Shown piece by piece: positions 43,996 to 56,784 of a stretch of DNA of 64,000 bases (the first letter of the stretch is position 1; each line of letters starts with the position of its first letter). Both the position numbers and the translations under genes were made by a program. The stretch is from Ricordea florida (taxonomy: Eukaryota; Cnidaria; Anthozoa; Corallimorpharia; Ricordeidae): the NCBI GenBank assembly GCA_949710005.1, contig OX453273.1, positions 36,941,538-37,005,537 of the forward strand. The letters are read 5' to 3'. The notes under the pieces were generated by a model. The model did no database searches, was not told the origin of the DNA, and was given only the letters and a program-made list of their open reading frames with translations.

Positions 43996-46900
43996 TGAAT
44001 GTGGTCATGCACCACTGAGAATGATGTGAAAATGCTATCCAGATTTCTGGCTAGATCAATGATACTGCACATTTTTTTGGCTGACAACCGGTGGCCAAAT
44101 AAGTACCAAAGAAAATTGCAAGACAATCTTTGCCAAAAGGCCTTGGACCGATTGTTCGCGAATTTTTTTTTTCTTACAGATGTTGGGGATTATACGAAAT
44201 CTTACGCGCACCCCCCACCTCCTCAAGCAATGTTGGTATTATATTATCAAACATAATAACATCGTGTTTTACAGGTTACCCAACACTGAAACTGTGAGGG
44301 GTGGGGGAGGAGGGGGGAGAAGTTAAATGTAGTGTTTGCCATTTGTTCTGAAAGAGAAAAAGCGCCTGTCGGTCAACAACATTTTTGGCAACGATTGTAG
44401 GTCCATGGAGACGCTTCTGGTAAAGAGGCAATGGAGTTAAATATGTCATATATATTACCCGTGAAAAGGCCTTCATTATGAAACTACTTCGCGTCTGAGA
44501 GAATAGCTTGATAGGGCACGTCCAAAATGGACATTTGAGCATTTTTTGGAAAGCCATGAAACAGTTCTTTAATCAGTGGTAATGCTCGGTAAATATCATA
44601 TATATTTCCTTTAATAATCTCGGAATTACAGAAATTCCACTCACTTCTTGGTACTGATCTGAATTTGGCTTCAAATTTAACTGAGTTGTACTGACGGGAT
44701 AAATTAGCATATACATGTACACATGAAATGAGGTGACGGCTCAGTGTACTTTCCGCAATAGCTGAAGCGTCTGGCAGGGGACCAAGATTTGTTTAATTTA
44801 TTTGGGGCGCATCGCATAAAATATCCCGCCTGTGTACGTCGATTGGCCGAAAAAAGGAAAAAATAATGAAGTTCTAAGATTATGGACGGATGTTTCTGCT
44901 CTCAGCGGAAAATCTAACAAACAAAGCTGTTTGTTAAGTTAAGCTACGAAGTTACATCAGCCGGGCTTTTTACCAGTTGGTGATTGCAGAAAGTATAATG
45001 GTGCACTTTGGGACTCAAATTCCGAACTAGTTTGCTTCAAATCTTGTCTTGAGCGTCAGTAGAAGTAGTGTGAGACTTTCCATTCCGCATCAGGCATAGA
45101 ATAACAGAGTCGGCCATTACTGGGACTGAGGGACTTTTCCTCTTTGTTGATACAAGCTAGAGAGCTCACCCTGGCATGACTAAAAATATCTTAATTTAGC
45201 TGCACCAAACCTCAAAATGCATACTGCAGCTGTGTTCTAGCTCGCTGGACCACGGAACGAAACAGGAAAAAAACCAGCGATTGTGAAATTGCAAGCTGAA
45301 TGACTGTTGCGTCATCGAAAGCGGAAAAACCATAAAGCGTTGCAGCGAAAACACAAGAAAGAAAGCATTTGATAAGAAACACCGTTACGGGTATTCTTTC
45401 AGTTTCCAAGAAACATTTCCAATGAAAAGTCTGTTCTCAAATCTCCAGAAATTACTACACAAAGTGTGAGAAAGCAAAGTGCTAAAAATTGTGGCAAATT
45501 TGTCGCAGGTTTCTCAGAATTTGTAAACAGAATTTTATGCCAGTGGTCACGCTCCTGTGACTTTCATTAAACAACCCTTTCAGAGAGCACTTCAGTTGGT
45601 CACATCATAGGGTTGTTACTGCAGTTAATGATGCATATACAAAACTTATTAAGGGCATATCATTAACGCCGCAGCTTCCCTTAAGTTTTATGACGCATTT
45701 CGTTCCAACTCAACTTAACGTTACCACGTAAAAGAGAGAAGTTACTTGGGCAATTGGAACCTATTTTCAAAAGTAAAGTTCCGTATTGCGAGAAATAAAG
45801 CACTGATTACAAAACTCAGTGACGCATATAGGTGAAGCTTCTCGAAACTGAACTGCAGTTACGTCAGTGGCATGCTGTAGCCCCGGAGGATACACCGAGC
45901 TAAACAGTCCAACCTACTTTGTTTCTGTTACATTCCAAGGCTACTTGTTAAATTCCAAGTTTAAGGACCAGATTAAGTTTCAAACATATTTTCGTGGTAA
46001 TACCGACAAAGCTTGAGTCATTTTGGAAACTGAAATTAAATATTTAGAGTGTTAATCGTTTCATTTCTTCGTGAGAGCAGTTTGTTCAATCAGCCGCAAA
46101 CTGAAGGTTCACCCAGGTTTAAAGCTGTTAAAGATCAACACGACCATGAACTAGTTTTAAGTTCTGAACTTGTTGTTTGACTGTAATATTTGTTTTGTCT
46201 TTTGTTAGTCTGTAAATGAATTTAGTAGTCGTTTTTAAAAATAGTCATAAAAAGGTCAAACGTTTTTGTAGGTGGCCTAGACTAAGAACACAAAACGTGC
46301 TGCGGCGTTACAGGGAGGCTTCTTCGTCCTTTTTGTTTCACACATGTGTTTCGTTTCGATCAGCTCCACTGATTGCATTGACCGTATCTTGTGGGCGTGG
46401 GGTAGACTGCAATGCGGAACTCGGCGGAATTCACGTGGCGAGTTTAAGCAACAAACAAAAACAGCTATATTAGCTTCACCGGATGAAAAAAAAAAGACGT
46501 GACGTTGTCTTGGCTACCATATTGGACCACTTACATAATAAACGACATCGTTTCAGTTTTTACCTGAATCAAACCTTTCCTTGAGTTTTTGTGTATTGTT
46601 TATATTATATAACTCCCATGCAGTGGATAAAGTCAGACAATCCCGGGTTAAGTTTATGGAATAGCTGTTTGAAACAAATAGAAAAATAAGCCTCCCCCTG
46701 GAAGACGAGCTCTTTTTCTTCAAGAGCGAAGAGAAGAGAGGAATTTGCGATAGACAATCTCTTTCAATTCAAAGTTTTAAGGTTTATCTCAAGGATAAAA
46801 TACTCTGACGACGGTTTGATTCAAATCAGTCCAAAATTTATTTCATTTGGCAATACAACCAAACATTTCAACACTCTATCCGCAATTTGGTTTTATGGAA

Positions 46901-49900
46901 ATCAAGATTTCTCTGCTTAGAATTGTTGCAGAAAACTAGCGACGAATGAAAAGTCATGAAGGAGATTGAAACTTTCATGGTTAAATTCAATAACGACATG
47001 TTTACTTCACTGGCCGTCGAACTGCCACGCAACTGAACTACGCTGACGGCTTTGAGCTGAGACTACTACTTTTTTGATGCTCAAAATTCAAATGAGAATG
47101 TCCGAAATAAACAGAACGTGAAAAGTGTGAGATTCGAAAGTCAACTGAGATAACCGCTTGTTTCGCTTGTTTCTTAAAAAGACCATCCTACAGTATCCAG
47201 ACACTTAACTGATAAAACTACACAAGGCTGGAATATATTGGGAAACAGCTGGTGGTTAGTCAAGCGTGTATGTAGAAGACATTATACCTCACGATATAAA
47301 TTGACCACACTTTGACAAAGACTTGATGTAAAAATCTTAATGGTCTCGCAACGTGGTGGAACAATAAGCTTGAAACATACGGGAACTGATTTGCTTGCCG
47401 CCCCGTGGCGTTTTAGACTCAACCTGACACCTTTACAGCGCGGTGCATTTTTCAAGTGACGATCAGTGACTTCACTAAGTTCTGAAAATTTTCGTCTTAT
47501 TTATTGACTTCCTCCCAACGCTCTAGTCTCTTAGAAATAAAATATCCCTGTGTAAAAGTTCGTTAATTAATCGCCAGCGTGTTTTTTCCTTCATTGTCTA
47601 CAGGATATTTCTAAAGAGCTTTGTTCTTTCAACCGTAAAAAGTCATTAACAATGCAAGTGGCAGTTTTCAAAACAAGAACAAGAACGCCAGTTTTGACAT
47701 CATAATAGCTGCTATTCATGTGACAGACGGCAGTTGTAGGAAAGGAAAGTGGAGGAAAGGAGCTAGGAACTTGCTGACTCGCTCATATTTTTGGGGGTCT
47801 GATAGTTTAAAGCTACGTTTTGAGAGGAGCTGAACACCTTTGCAAACTGCCTCAACTGGTTTTCTGGAAAGGAAAAATATATTGGTGAACAAGCTTCGGA
47901 ATATTTCGAACAAGGCATAAATAAACATGATGGTAAGTTTAACGTTCCTAAGCAAACTTTTGAGGGGCTTTTCGCTACGAAAAAAAATAAGAAAATTCCT
48001 ATTAAAATAGAGATACTGCCTTTCGTTTTGGCTCAAAACACAAAAATGGCTTCAAAGTTAGCGTAGCAAGTTTTTTCTTCGTATTTCATGCGGTTCTACA
48101 GCACTTCAGAAGTATATTTGATTCAGTACAATTTCCTTGTAGGGCATTGCCTTCATACCGTTGGATTGTTTTAAAAATATTTTGGACTTCCCGAGGAATT
48201 TGGCACCTTTTCCTGTTTCCTGTAACTTGCTTAAGAAGTATTGCTAAAACGGACGTAAGGAAATCTGCATTGATTTGTAATATTAAACAGGGCCGGCGCC
48301 ACTTCGTTGAAAATTTAATTTAAAACAACATGGAAACGAACACGTTTGTTCAAAGCTCAAGGAATTCACGCCTGACCAGTTTTGCCTATTCATCGAACAT
48401 GTGCCGTTAGTCAAGTGTATAATCAACCAGAACGCCGCAATGCCGTGTAAAGTGGACCGTTATCCCACTTAAGCATTTTTGAAACTAAGTCATAAGAAAC
48501 GAAATGACATTCTTAAATAAAAGCAGATACGTATGAGCATACAATTGATGGAGCTAAACGGTTCGCGCTTCATTAAGCGCTCCCCTTCGTACACAAAAAT
48601 TGTGAGTTTAATATATTGCTAATAACAGGTCATAGGTCGAAATGACTTCTAACGTATTTTCCTGCTTCAACCGCCCAAATATCTGTTTTGTCCTTAAATC
48701 AGAGGATGGCATAACGGATGTCTTAAAATATCGTCAGGGTGTGACAACCGATAAAACACATCCTCAACTGAGCAAATATTCTCGTTGCAAGGAGGCAACA
48801 TGAAGTGAAGTATGGCACAGCAATCTCAGTTGAGTTAATTTGAATGTGAATTTTTTTTAGTTTTATTGTTTTGGATTTAAAAATCAAAAAAATCTTATCG
48901 TTAAAAGTATACTTAGATGGGCCTGAAACGAATAGATATGACGTCAGCTTCTTAAGAGCGTGAAAATTGCGTGAACAAATTAAAGTAGCTCGGTTCAATT
49001 CATCTGAGGGATTTTTTTTCTAGCGACCCAGGATGTTATAACTGGTTAAATAACAAAGACCATAAGCTTAGCCCGAATTGATTTAGTCGAAACAATTCAT
49101 AAATCCAAGCATATAGAATGGTATGGAAGAAAAGAAAGGGAAAGAAGAATACAGTGATCAAAAAGAGAAAAAAGAAGCTGGATTAGTTAAAATTAACAAT
49201 TTGACGGGTCACCAGGATACTCTAAAACCATCTGTACATGGCTTGTTAGTCATTTGTAAAATATGATTCTGTCCAGTAAGTAATCTGTCAAGCAATACAG
49301 AAGTTTTCAATATTGTTATTTCGTAAGTTGTGGTGTAATAGTTGTTTCAATCCACTTGTGTGTGTTTCCGCTTATGTATGTACCTGCACTAATATACATA
49401 TGTAGATGTCTAAATTTTTACTTCATCCACCGATCTTGCTAAATTTGCTCGGCCATATTGTTTCGGTGGTTTTGATATTGAACTGAGGAATTGTAAACCT
49501 GATAGTGAGTGCTGTACGATCTCAACAATTTATACAGAGAAAACTCATGAATATCAAAGTTCAAGACTTCATTTTAAACTTGAACTTGAATTGCACTCTA
49601 GAATCCAGTGTCGTTTACAGGAGCTAACATGCTACTTTTGCAATAATTCACTTTATCTTCCACATTTGATCTTCTCTTTTCTTTCTTGTTTTATTTTCTT
49701 TCCTTTTTTTGTTTTTTTTTGCTTGCGTTTCTACAAAGGTCCAAAACCGTTTAGGACCACTGAATTCTTCTTTAGGTACTCGGAACTGTTGCCCTTGAAA
49801 CTTCAACATAGACCAAGACATTCTTCTCTTCGAAAGGCATGTTAAGAAAATGAGGAATTGACACTTCTACGATTGGCTTTAGTTCGCGCCCGCCGCGAAC

Positions 49901-51057
49901 AGTTTATCGGCGGGCCTTCGGAGAAACGAATCTCCTGTGACATTTTTCTCTCATTCCTTCCGAGTATCAGGATATTAGGTTCCCTTGGATTTATATTAAA
50001 GACCAAACACTTTGGGTTTTATCTCTGAACCGTAATATTACTGCACGAGCCCCAATCTATTTTTATATTCCTATTCTGAATTTCTTTTCACGGGGGAGTT
50101 ACAAAAGAAGTTAACTAGGCTTGCAACAAAAAGCACTCTACTTTTTCATACGGTTCTATTTTACTCTTATATCTCAATCTACTGGTGCGCTAGGGTCCAT
50201 CCCGCAGATAGCAAAACATTGGCTCAATCTACTGGTGTGGGGGATGTGAGCCGGAGAACGCTTTCCAAATTTGGCAGATTAGAAAGGAGGGTAATCTACA
50301 GAAAAAAAAAACGCTACCGCAAAGTTCGCCCTTTAGAGCTGATAAACGCGCATTCTTCTCCAGCAAACCAGGTGTATACTCAGTATTATGTGTGTAAAGA
50401 TGAATGTTCCATATCACTGCCTTGGTGATTAATACCTGTTAATACCTAACACTAATAACCCCAACACTTGAAGGTTGCGTAAGAGACACGTCAAAGATAT
50501 GGCTCCAAAAGTACTTTATTAAACCTAGGTTCACCGATAATAGCTTCACTATTAAAACCCACAGAAGAAGGAGAACAAATGATTGCGAGCTTTGTTTGGA
50601 AAGTGAATATTTAGATCTCGATTTTAGTTTTAGTTAAAATGTTAATTTGTTTATTACTGAGTGGGAGAAATCGTTTGACTTTGAAAGCGGTGGGTTGGCC
50701 GGGGTGATTTGGGTGATTTGTTTTGAGAGAGAACTTTTGTTTTAAGTACAAGAGTCTGGCCGAATTCTTTTCTTATAGTTTGGTGTTTATCGTTTATATT
50801 ATCGTTTTTCTTTTTCTCTTCATGCAATATTTTCTTTTCCGCCGCATTTTTTAATACCATTTACAACACATTGGAGGGCCGGAAAATTCCTGGTTGATCA
50901 GTGCATTAAGGGAATGAGTAATATTGAAGGGAATGCGCTCCAATAGCTTAAAGAACATTAGAAAAAAGCAGTGATCAATTGTGCACTAAAGCCTTGTAAA
51001 CCATGGTGGCACAAATTCAGTTTTAAAAGTTATCATTATGTTTGTCTGTTCTGACAG
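43996..51057. other. 7-kb region between PRDM B and C
   Basis: I recognise no gene and no clear repeat. It should contain the PRDM C promoter and at least one 5' exon, which I could not place. Open frames are short and resemble nothing known to me. Confidence 0.5.
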
Positions 51058-51259
51058 ACCTCCCCCGGAGAAGGACCCCATAGGAGGCCAACATCCCATC
51101 AAGAAACAATCAAGCCAAGCCTCTTTGCATTCACGGCAGAAGATCTGTACAATTATCTACACAAAAAGAATCCAGAAAAAGTTGAAACGATAAATTTTGA
51201 AGAGTATAAGGGAAGGAAAAAGGAAAAAGGCAAACCAGACAGCGAGAAGCCGACTTCAT
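51058..51259 (+). CDS. PRDM C exon 1 (first visible coding exon)
   Basis: After a pyrimidine-rich TTCTGACAG acceptor, the frame reads to '[19 protein letters not shown]' and a Lys-rich end before GTAAGT. It matches 'DL...L..RNPVQV' in exon 1 of B and the equivalent in A. I do not recognise the domain. Recurrence in all three genes with the same phase supports it. Confidence 0.7.
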
Positions 51260-53706
51260 GTAAGTCACAATGATGCTTCATTTGGGTTGCTTTTTGTTTA
51301 CGTAGTTGTTTTTGTAGCTTGTTTGTCTTTTTTTTACTAGTTTATATATTGTTTCTATTTACTTGTATTGCTATTTAAGTTTTGCCTTTCCTTGCGGCTT
51401 CACGTATTAACAAAATTGCAAATCAAAAAAGTATCACAAACCATGTGAAAGACTTTTTTCAACACTATGACAGGTAAAGTCAAATCCCAGTTCCCCCAAT
51501 AGGAGTTAAAACTACGATTCTCCCATTACCTGTTCAGAAGATCTACCGCTGAGCTAAAGGAGACTCGCGGGAGCAAGACCATTAAACTAGGTTCATGGGA
51601 TAAACACCCTGCATACTGCTAAGATTTGAATGTCAAAACGAAAGGGCTGTGAAATAATGAAGATGGTAAATTATGTTTAATTGTTTTCTGGCACTGTCAC
51701 AGGCAAACTCTTGGCACTGTCACAGGCAAACTCTTGTCACTGTCACGGTCAAACTCTTGGCACTGTCACAGGCAAACTCTTGGCACTGTCACGGGCAAAT
51801 TCTTGGCACTGTCACAGGCAAACTCTTGGCACTGTCACGGTCAAACTCTTGGCACTGTCACAGGCAAACTCTTGGCACTGTCACAAGCAAACTCTTAGCA
51901 CTGTCACGGTCAAACTCTTGGCACTGTCACAGGCAAACTCTTGGCACTGTCACGGTCAAACTATTGGCACTGTCAAAGGCAAACTCTTGGCCCTGTCATA
52001 GGCAAACTCTTGGCACTGTCACAGGCAAACGCTTGGCACTGTCACAGGCAAACTCTTGGCACTGTCACGGTCAAACTCTTGGCACTGTCACAAGCAAACT
52101 CTTGGCACTGTCACGGTAAAACTCTTGGCACTGTCACAGGCAAACTCTTGGCACTGTCACTGGCAAACTCTTGGCACTGTCACGGTCAAACTCTAGGCAC
52201 CGTCAAAGGCAAACTGGGAAAAAACCTAAACCGTGTTCTCCCAGTAGGCTTGTCGAACCTACGACCTTCCGTTTACTGCTTCACAAACTCCATAGCAAAA
52301 AAGTCAGGAGGAGTGTATTATTTACGATATGGAATTGAGAAAGGAGCTAACAATGTTAATTCTGTTTTGTTTCTATCAGTCTGCAGAATCTGTAACAAGT
52401 TGTACGCAGTCAGCTGCCCAGTTCATCCGTCCTACCTTGCGCAGCCGATGGCGCAAGCCGAGGAGGACTGGTGCAGCTATGCCATCAAGTCGTTTCCAGA
52501 TGTTGTTCAATTGTGCAAGTCAAGTATTCCTGGCGAAAAGTATGGAGTCGCGGCAAAACAGCATATACCCGTGGGAACGTGGATCGGTCCGTATGAGGGC
52601 AAAAGAGTGGCACCAGACGCTCTTGATCCGAACATTGATTCCTCTTACTTATGGGAGGTAGGAATGTGGATTCTACTACTAGCATTACCAAAGACAAAGT
52701 TGCCTGCTGGAAAAACAAATTTTTCATTTAATATTTGAATATCAAAAAAGCACCACATGAAAGAATGTCCCGCTTTTCTGAGAACGGTAACGCTGTATAG
52801 TTTTATACACAGATGAAATAGTTAGAGGCATTTTTGGTGAGCTAGATAAACAGTACCACGGCACAATTCAGTTCAGTAGCTTTCCAGAGAGTGGTCACAC
52901 TGCACTTTGATCTACAAATGAAAAAGCTTAAGTTAGGACAACACTGCAAAGTAAAACAAATAGCACTATAGAAAGGCTTTGTTCAGTAGCTTCTCTGTGG
53001 TTTTATCCAAAGATGGAAAGTTAGCACCACAATGTATAGTTAAATGAACATTACCACAGTACCGCACTGTTCATGTTCATGATCAGCAGCTTCTTAGTAA
53101 GTAAGACAGCTTAGTGCATGGTTTTATCATAGTTGGTAGAGGGGACTATGATAAAAAAATGATAAAACATGAAGCTGAAATATTAGAATCGCGTTGTACT
53201 GTGTCGTACAATAAACAGCATTACAGTGCAATGGGTGGTCCGTATCGGAGAGGTGATACACATCCTGTGACTACGATTTTCACTATGAAAACAAAAAACA
53301 CTCTTAAGTGCAACTGCAGTTTCTTTTACGATAAACTGTCCACCAAGGCATCTAATTTATTCATGTTTTTCTTTGCAGATCTACTCAGATGGCAAACTCT
53401 TGTACTATTTAGACGCTACAGACGAGAACGTGTCAAGCTGGATGAGATTTATTCGCTGTGCTCGCCACAGAAGCGAACAAAACCTGTTTGCCTTCCAGTA
53501 TTGTGGGAACATATATTACCGAGCCTTTAGAGATATCCCGATAGGCACTGAGCTACTGGTGTGGTACGAGGACATGTACCCACAATACTTTGGGATTCCA
53601 ATAGGAATACACGATTTGAACTCTATGGGTGAGTATTTCAACAATGATCAATATATACCTATCCCTAAGTTTCAAATAAATAAATAAACAAGTAATAATG
53701 ATAATA

Positions 53707-53737
<31 letters not shown>

Positions 53738-54932
53738 TTCATTCTTGTTAAACCTTACGAATTACCCGCTTAAAAACAGAATCCTAGATTAAGCCAAAGT
53801 TTTAATTACTATTTACGATCAAAAGGCATTTACTACCAAATGGCAACAGAGGCGTAAAAACTGCTAAAAAATTATTGGATTACGTTTTGAAGTATAGGGC
53901 ACTTGAATAATTGACCTACGATTTCCAGAGCGCCCCGAATGCGCCATGTTTTATGACCGTAACTAATTAAGAAGTACCGGCAAGAAACAACTGGGCAAAC
54001 ACATGACTTCATGAAATTCCAGAGGGCGGCGCGCAGTAAATTTTGATTTTTCTTCGAGCGTTTTTTGTTTTGGAAATTCCCATATCAATTTACTATCTTT
54101 TTATCGCATGATTTTTAGGGAAGGCTTAGTTTATTTGAAACAAACTTTCAACCTCTGGATGACTTTTCTCTTTCTAGGCTCCAGGCCCCACCCTATCATG
54201 GCAGCATCCTTTTCTGACGCAAAACCGATTACCTCCAGTCCCTCACCAACATCCATTGCCGTAAAACAGGCAACACCTGGTGCAAGCCATGGAAAGTCTT
54301 CCAGTGGGTTACCCCGAGCAGATGAATTAAAGTCGTGCAGGCCAAGTGAAGAAGAGACACTAAACAAAAAACAACAACTTAAACAGAAAGTCAAGAGAAA
54401 AGTTGAGGAAAATGAAAACAACCCTATTTCCAAGAAACACAAGTTGCAGCAAATAATGCAAAGATCTGACAGCTCCAAACTACTCTTGCAGAAGTTGGAA
54501 GAAACTCGAAACGAGGATAAAACAGAGCTTCCTTGTGAATGGCCCCGCGTCGCTGAAGGGGAATTTATTCTGTCCAACAGTAAGCCTGGAATATGGTACT
54601 GTAATGAATGCGACCGATCTTTTAACCAGAGGAGCACTTTTCAAATGCACGTCTGTTCCCAAAATTCCAACAAACCCTATCAGTGTGGTAATTGCTCCCA
54701 GCGGTTTTGTTCCCCGAACGAGCTGCGCACGCATGCTGTCGTCCACTCAGGCAAGAAACCTTTTAAGTGTGGGTTTTGTTCGCGATCCTTTGCAGGAGCG
54801 ACTACCCTGAACAACCACGTGCGCACGCATACAGGAGAGAAGCCATTCACGTGCAACAGGTGCTGCAAGTCATTCTCGCAAATATCACAGCTCAGCAGGC
54901 ATAAGAGGGCTCCTTATGAATGCTTTGCTTAA
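51058..54932 (+). CDS. PRDM gene C: zinc knuckle, PR/SET domain and four zinc fingers (spliced, 5' incomplete)
   Basis: Proposed exons: 51058-51259, 52380-52657, 53379-53628, 54178-54932; phases 0-1, 1-0, 0-1, 1-stop, 494 residues for the visible part. There is no ATG ahead of the first exon in frame (a TGA lies in the acceptor region), so an upstream exon must supply the start. Exon 2 begins with a CxxC-x8-CxxH knuckle ([15 protein letters not shown]) like the one before the SET domain in PRDM9/PRDM7/PRDM11. It then has GTWIGPYEG. Exon 3 has [22 protein letters not shown] and [10 protein letters not shown]. Exon 4 has a Lys-rich linker and four fingers (about residues 385-490). The last finger is altered. 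Intron 1 holds a 23-bp minisatellite and intron 2 holds the 110-bp-class satellite. Predicted role as for A and B. Confidence 0.85.
51485..51575 (-). mobile_element. tRNA-like SINE fragment
   Basis: Minus strand: 'CGCGAGTCTCCTTTAGCTCA' and a decayed B box 'TTTTAACTCCTATTGGG'. It has the same family features as 7745-7888. It lies in PRDM C intron 1 upstream of the minisatellite. Confidence 0.5.
51690..52216 (+). repeat. 23-bp minisatellite, about 23 copies
   Basis: The unit reads 'CACTGTCACAGGCAAACTC' plus TTGG, with two common variants (CACAGGC and CACGGTC) that often alternate. It lies in PRDM C intron 1, 164 bp before exon 2. As 23 is not a multiple of three, several frames stay open and produce spurious long open frames of repeated '[12 protein letters not shown]'. 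It is not coding. Confidence 0.95.
52380..52657 (+). CDS. PRDM C exon 2: zinc knuckle and N-terminal half of SET
   Basis: It starts after TTTCTATCAG and ends 'YLWE' before GTAGGA. The CxxC...CxxH knuckle precedes [22 protein letters not shown] and GTWIGPYEG. The upstream open frame reading into it from 51941 is only the minisatellite and is not coding. Confidence 0.88.
52790..53115 (+). repeat. Diverged satellite copies in PRDM C intron 2
   Basis: It contains 'CAGTTCAGTAGCTTTCCAGA', 'GTGGTCACACTGCA', 'AGTAAAACAAATAGCAC' and 'TGTTCAGTAGCTTCTC'. About three degenerate units have the same order of blocks as the PRDM B intron 1 satellite. Confidence 0.6.
53379..53628 (+). CDS. PRDM C exon 3: C-terminal half of SET
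   Basis: It begins '[18 protein letters not shown]' after TTTGCAG and carries [27 protein letters not shown] and ELLVWY. It ends at ATGG/GTGAGT, phase 1. Confidence 0.9.
53693..53738. repeat. (AAT)n microsatellite
   Basis: Imperfect AAT run in PRDM C intron 3. Confidence 0.95.
54178..54932 (+). CDS. PRDM C exon 4: Lys-rich linker and four zinc fingers
   Basis: After a TTTCTAG acceptor comes a Ser/Pro then Lys/Glu-rich linker, including [15 protein letters not shown] and a possible nuclear signal. The fingers begin at about 54600. Fingers 2 and 3 are canonical ([17 protein letters not shown]). Finger 4 reads '[10 protein letters not shown]', so the last ligand is six residues after His instead of three. 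An ATTAAA at about 54987 could serve as a polyadenylation signal. Confidence 0.9.
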
Positions 54933-56784
54933 GAACAATCGACGCTTGTCATATTCAACATGGCCAAAGGACAACAGCATTGATAATGCTGGACATTAAA
55001 CAGCGCATGTGCCATAATTGACAAGGAACGTTCCCGTCAGTGTACAAAACACCAAACAATGAAACATAAAGTTTATGTAGATGTTATGGTTCAATTTTAT
55101 CCTCGGTTAAAATTTTCTTTTTTTTTGTTTCAAACTTATTAACAGACATTACCATACGAAGAAACAAAAGAAAGTAAAGCTTAAATCAAGGAAAAATTGA
55201 ACCATAACAAAGATATTTTAAAGTTATTTTATATTCCTATGCTCAACTGGAGTGCCGAATAGCTGCTTTAATAACAGAAGCAAAGTATTATTTGTCCTAA
55301 TCAAATTAGCAAGTATTTTCTCCTTAGCATGATTATAAAACGATTGCCATTCAACTGAGGAGAAAAACAAAGCTGATCAGTAACATAAGAGTAGTGATTA
55401 ATTATATATATTTAAAATAGTAGGTTAGAATTTTAACACAAGTTAAAGGAAAATGTGTTTTAATGTCTGGCATGACTGTTGAAATCCGTTTTGATTTTAA
55501 GATCAGTTCCGTCCTAAAGCAAAAATTGTGAAGCTTTGGCCGAAATTTCTATTTTTAGGAAAGTGTATTTGCGTTTTACAGGATAGTCATCAATGAAAGC
55601 ATCAAAGTATGAGACTTGCTATTGCAAGGCTAATATGCATGAGCTGTTCCACTGCGTTGGACTTCAACTATTTTCTATGTAAACATAAAATAAAATAATT
55701 AGCTAGTGCGCAGTGCATTGAGGGTGAAACTGGGCCAATAACACATCAATCTGTCAAAACTGGAAAAAAAAACTACCGTTTTTTTTTTCTAAATCTTGCT
55801 TGTATTTTCATTTTTGTAGATAATATTCATCAAAGTTATAAATAATGATTTATACTCAATTTTTTCTTTAACAGAGTTGATATTTTGCCGCTATATATGT
55901 ATATATATATACCTTTATTTAGCATCTTCTACTCGTCTATTTGCTAGTTTTTGTACATATTTTCATTTGATTCAATAAAGATGACTCTTGCAATGCTTCG
56001 GGTTATATTGTGAATTTTGACCCACAGATTAATTGTTTGAAACATCTAATAGGCTATTTTAGGACGCGTGGTGTCGAATAGTAGGACGGATATGCGGTGA
56101 TATATCTCTTCCGCGCGGATTTTTTTGAAGGTGAGCAAATGTTAATTACGAACCCATCATGGGCAATGTATAGCTTCAAAATCTGCTCACTGAAATGTGT
56201 ATTAAGGCTAGTTTTGCACGTGGCTACACTTTCCACTGTCCTTAAAGCTCCAAGCCAAAAGCGATAAACCAACAAGCGATCGATAAATCCCTTAAGTCGT
56301 GCAATGCACCCACTAACTCTAAAACTGAACAGTTCAAGTCACCCGTAATTGTCTTTCGATTTATAACTCCTCGGGTTCTTCTACCTGCCTTCGGCCTCTT
56401 CAGCGACCGCCACTCAATGCAACAACAAACCAAGATTGCAAACAGTCCACTTTAAACGTAAATCCTTCAATTGTTCCATATTTTCCAAATTCCCTTATTC
56501 ATGGGTGTAATTTCTTTCGCAGTGTTAGTGGCATCGCTGGATTTTCGTTTCTAATCCGCTGGTTATGTTTAGCTTTGACTTGTTTTCGAACAATGTAGTT
56601 GGTGAGATAAACCAAAGGTACCGGCCGGTTCCCCAGATCGCTAGAGTTTATTTGACATGACAGCTTGTCAAGCTAAGCTCTCACAGATTAAATAAAACAA
56701 TATTTTAAGCAATCAATGTACGTGTTTGGGTCCATCGCAAACCTAGTCAAAATGTTTAATGTAGGAATAAACTGGCGGAGAGTT

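Noticed and set aside
47716..48036. 106-codon minus-strand open frame
   Set aside because: No recognisable domain, splice context or composition bias; compatible with chance in AT-rich DNA.
51690..52216. CRISPR array
   Set aside because: The units are contiguous near-identical copies without unique spacers, in an animal intron.
51673..52738. Long overlapping plus-strand open frames of up to 265 codons with repeated '[12 protein letters not shown]'
   Set aside because: They arise because the 23-bp repeat lacks stops in several frames. Only the part from 52380 is a real exon.
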